Positions 61,301 to 64,000 of a stretch of 64,000 nucleotides of DNA are shown here, piece by piece. The DNA comes from Owenia fusiformis (lineage: Eukaryota; Annelida; Polychaeta; Sabellida; Oweniidae). Under the pieces are notes generated by a model that searched no databases, had not been told where the DNA came from, and was given only the letters and a program-made list of their open reading frames with translations. The translations under genes and the position numbers were made by a program. The stretch spans positions 54,703,885-54,767,884 of the forward strand of contig CAIIXF020000001.1 of assembly GCA_903813345.2 (NCBI GenBank). The letters run 5' to 3'. Every line of letters begins with the position of its first letter. Within the stretch, counting starts at the first letter, position 1.

Positions 61301-64000
61301 TTCAAATCACCGTTATGTATCTGATACAGAGTTATACAAATTGAAATATTTCCAGTAAAAGAAAATATTACCCGCCCAACACAATAAGAGATATTTCACG
61401 TTTTGTGATTTTACAACATCGGGTCTGTGGGGAATCTCTCCGACCAAGAAGTCACGTTTTCAAAGAAAATTATTATTGATAAACTCTTTTCGAAACCACA
61501 TTTCTAGATATAATCTTACATGAAGATTCCAAATATGACATCAGATTGACTGAATTTTGAGTTTTTAATGACCTTAATCAAGATTATTTCTACTCGCATC
61601 CAGTCTATTGCCACATCAGAATAATTCGATCTATCAACAAAGTGAATTCAAATCATTTCTGAATAACAATCATTATGTCTATCAAGAAGAGAACAGATCT
61701 GTCTATCCTTTCTTTTTAAAATCTTGGCCACTTTTGAGAACTAATAAGGAAACTACGAAGTATTGGCTAGATTTATGATGTCATTCTTTGCAGACAGTAA
61801 TGTTTCTGAATAGAGGTTTAGCAATACGTAAATCCTAGTTCTGCATTACTGTAAGAATGACATTGTATATGTTAATGTAACTGCTTTCAAATGTTTTTTC
61901 AATGAATAAAAAAGGAATAAAAAAAGAAAGAATGACATTAGAACAAAACCGGATATGATTCATATATTTCTAATAAGGTAATTTATCCTATGCCAAGTAG
62001 AGTTTTAGGGAGAGAAGTTGGAAAGATATATCCCGTATCCTGATTTTGAGGTTTACATATCCAGAACCTCCATATCTCCCGCCATATATCTCGCTTCGGT
62101 GCATATCTTCCCGCTTCGCTGCATATCTTCCCGCTTCCGGTAAGTAGTGGAAATGCAGTAAAATGACTTTGCATATGAATGATTTGTTTATTTTTACACC
62201 TTGTACTATTGAAATGGCCATATGCCCCTGAAAACTCTACTTGGTATAGGATAAAGCAGTTATGTACGGTCGGTTTGGATATTGGGTTCATCCCTCGTGA
62301 GATATGCACATCTACCTTCGGTCCCTACGGTCCCTCAGGTAGATATGCATATCTCCCTCTGGATAAACCCCATATCCAAAACCTCCCAGTACATAACCCT
62401 TATATATATAGCAGAAGTAGTAGTCTGTTGCACCGACATATATCCTGCGACCAGACGACGATAACCTAGACTAAAACTCGGCCACTACAATCGCCACCTA
62501 ACGTGTGAGGTAACGTAAAAGGGGCACAATAATCGATTACTACACATGCGCGGTTTTGATGAAAGTATAGAGTAACTAAAATTGGCTTTATCGTATGAAA
62601 ATACCGTAATTTTCTCACCTCTGACCATCTATGGTGCACACAGAAACACCCCAATACTTTGGACTGTATCTTGACAACTGTGGAATATAGTCTGCTACCT
62701 AATAATTAAAAGTACATGGATATTGAGTGTCTTCAATTATTGTCCCTTTTGAATAAGTGTTTCTTCTCATTCCAGAGAGACTTGACTGAAATTATGATAC
62801 ATTTTCGCTGTGGAGATTTCCACGTATTTCAATGAAATAGATGTCACGTATAAGACATTTAACTAAATGCCGATTAGATAGCAAGGAAACATCCTTGGCA
62901 TTGCTTTGAAAGCAGTGATTGACCGATGTTGAAGGATGTCATGAAAAGGGTAATGTAAGTCTATGATGTCCTCTGCGGCCCTTGTGAAATACCTGGTTCA
63001 AGATCCCTTCATGATGATCGTAAATTGATATACTTCTCGTATAGAGTGTACTATGTCTGAACTTCTTATATTATATCAGAGATAAAATTATGGGTGATTA
63101 ATTAAATCTTTACAGTAAAGTATCAATTACTGCATATGATATATTTTATTCCATTTTCGATTTGCATATTGTTTTTGTCAACCCTTTAGCCCAATTCGTA
63201 AAAATAGGACGTGACGACGCAAGGCAATATGTAACATATACACTAATATTTTACAGTGTAACAAAGACCGGATAAGACACCCACCTTGCCTGCGTTCTTT
63301 TCTTTTACTTTCTCATAAATTTCATCCACGTGTTTGGCAAACTCAAGAAAATCAGGGATGACAAATTGATTTTTAAACGCCTTTCCAATCAGAACAATGT
63401 TTGCTTGTGTGCACCTAAAAACATAATAATTGTGAATTGTATTTTGAAGGTAGATCTGATTGAAAAGAAAATGCAAGCGTTTCATTTCTCGTTGCAAATT
63501 AGTACTTTACTGTGTATTTCATGACGAATATCCTTAGAATAATACAATTAATTTCCTTTATTGCTCTTCCTAAACCAAGTTAATTGATCATCAACCAATA
63601 TATTACTTCTTGAATGTTTCCCTGTCAACTGTCGCATCTGTACAATTAGTTTCCTCATACATCAATTCTTGTTTGACATCTTCAAAGTTTTTGCGACATT
63701 CAGCAAGGCGAGGATCGGATTCACGTAAGCCAGTGCAATTTAATGCCTGTTGAGAAATAACAATTCTGATAGAGGGATGTACGTCATCAACAATACAATA
63801 GGGAATATAAAACACTTATAACGAGAAACCATCGTTAAAATAACGAAAAGATATTGTCTAAATGCATTAGTAGTGCCTGTCGTAGAATTCGGGGAATAAT
63901 GGTCACGACGTGAGAAAACTGAGAAAGAAATTAAACTCACCTGCCAAAATCTTGATATGGATATTTTCTGATTGGAATCAAATAAAAAATCCAATGTGTT
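55355..64000 (-). CDS. GLS: Glutaminase, 3' part (14 exons, 5' end beyond window)
   Basis: Hydrolyses glutamine to glutamate and ammonia, in mitochondria in known animal orthologues. Exons, 5' to 3' on the minus strand: 64000-63941 (partial), 63746-63607, 63414-63285, 62698-62619, 61071-60908, 60698-60607, 60206-60148, 59021-58955, 57959-57909, 57486-57310, 57105-56974, 56307-56153, 55843-55703, 55550-55355. All phases join, giving 547 residues. Seen: VADYIPQL, the beta-lactamase-like SxxK in [36 protein letters not shown] and AKSGVAG, so all active-site blocks are intact. Two ankyrin-type repeats follow ([31 protein letters not shown]), then an acidic tail. The missing N terminus, about 120 residues by comparison with the long vertebrate form, would carry the mitochondrial signal. 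The activation loop reads ELSLD, as in GLS2, not the LFL of GLS1. Confidence 0.96.
56448..56958. mobile_element. TA-flanked palindromic MITE in glutaminase intron
   Basis: Ends CAGGTTGTCC and, inverted, GAGGGTGTCC lie between TA dinucleotides. The interior arms are also inverted (for example TTCAACTCTCAAATG near 56,510 and CATTTGAGAGTTGAAC near 56,877). It ends 16 bp from the acceptor-side exon boundary at 56974, in the intron between exons 11 and 12 of the visible series. Confidence 0.7.
57548..57586. repeat. 39-nt perfect hairpin
   Basis: Arms of 19 bp (CACTGGTCATGCTTATCAA and its exact complement) are separated by one base. A partial extra copy of the arm follows at 57,591. It lies in the glutaminase intron between 57959 and 57486. 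Confidence 0.9.
58020..58816. repeat. Dispersed repeat K, copy 2 (glutaminase intron)
   Basis: About four diverged 115-160-bp units with AAGATGGGCGCCGAAAA, AGCTCTAGAACTTC and CCTGGAATCGCGATGACA, ending AGTGAGACGCC and AAGTACGATAAAA like copy 1 at 27829-28302. Confidence 0.75.
59190..59640. repeat. Dispersed repeat K, copy 3, strongly diverged
   Basis: Units with GGAATGGTGATGACAAGA, TAGAATCGCGATAATAATA and ATCTAAAATGGC mark older copies of the same family, without the characteristic end. Confidence 0.5.
59641..60147. other. Glutaminase intron remainder
   Basis: AT-rich intron sequence with no additional exon or repeat recognised. Confidence 0.4.
61084..61609 (+). mobile_element. MITE family B, copy 4 (glutaminase intron)
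   Basis: From GAGATGTGAGTAGGTAGTTACC through CCACCAGGTGGC to TCTACTCGCATCC. At about 525 bp it is slightly longer than copy 2 because of an extra segment after 61,140. Confidence 0.75.
61988..62252. mobile_element. 265-bp inverted-repeat element (glutaminase intron)
   Basis: ATCCTATGCCAAGTAGAGTTTT at the left (described by its first 16 bases, from 61987) is mirrored by AAAACTCTACTTGGTATAGG at about 62,231-62,250. The interior has direct repeats of GCATATCTTCCCGCTTC. It overlaps the start of repeat H copy 2. Confidence 0.6.
62230..62412 (+). repeat. Dispersed repeat H, copy 2 (glutaminase intron)
   Basis: Same orientation as 47189-47366. It contains TACCTTCGGTCCCTACGGTC and the self-complementary AGATATGCATATCT. 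Confidence 0.7.

Overview
The window is AT-rich animal nuclear DNA. It holds two spliced genes with GT-AG introns of about 0.1 to 8 kb, a 500-base assembly gap of N, and a dense load of short DNA transposons, tRNA-derived SINEs and tandem repeats. Both genes are metazoan in type: a peroxisomal AMP-forming acyl-CoA/4-coumarate-CoA-ligase-like enzyme and a GLS-type glutaminase. The repeat content, including frequent TACATGTA-type words, fits a marine invertebrate. The sequence alone does not fix the phylum. No bacterial features, CRISPR arrays or rRNA were seen.

Layout. Positions 1 to about 35,400 contain no gene I can name. They hold: a TA-flanked mariner-type MITE (821-1791) with a second MITE inside it; a terminal-inverted-repeat element with a 1,720-bp tandem duplication (4411-8861); a TTAA-flanked MITE (10280-10859); two unnamed coding-like exons (about 11,360-12,053, minus strand); two inverted copies of an 800-bp element with a roughly 10-11-bp phased motif (13666-14469, 21844-22657); an element with 21-bp subterminal repeats that contains a SINE (16893-18191); a decayed mariner carrying a 1.1-kb insertion (19251-21594); a LINE 3' fragment (about 23,340-23,830); a 16-bp minisatellite with 224-bp higher-order structure (26980-27492); and a pair of inverted repeats (28916-30024 and 34525-35263), one of which carries a clean TTAA insertion.

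Positions 35,430-53,143 (plus strand) are an apparently complete 11-exon ligase gene encoding about 539 residues. It has the AMP-binding signature, the Y-G-L-T-E motif, the C-terminal catalytic lysine and a terminal SKL peroxisomal signal. Intron 4 begins GTATCCTTA, which looks like a U12-type donor. Intron 9 begins with GC. The 8-kb intron 5 is filled by two large fold-back elements, two AGGTCA-rich tandem arrays containing perfect DR1 motifs, and a SINE.

Positions 55,355-64,000 (minus strand) are the last 14 exons (547 residues) of a glutaminase gene running off the right edge, with the catalytic core intact and ankyrin repeats at the C terminus. The two genes converge tail to tail. The 2.2 kb between them holds a second copy of the TTAA-flanked MITE. 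Ligase (fatty or aromatic acid activation in peroxisomes) and glutaminase (glutamine to glutamate in mitochondria) have no known shared pathway, and I read their adjacency as incidental.
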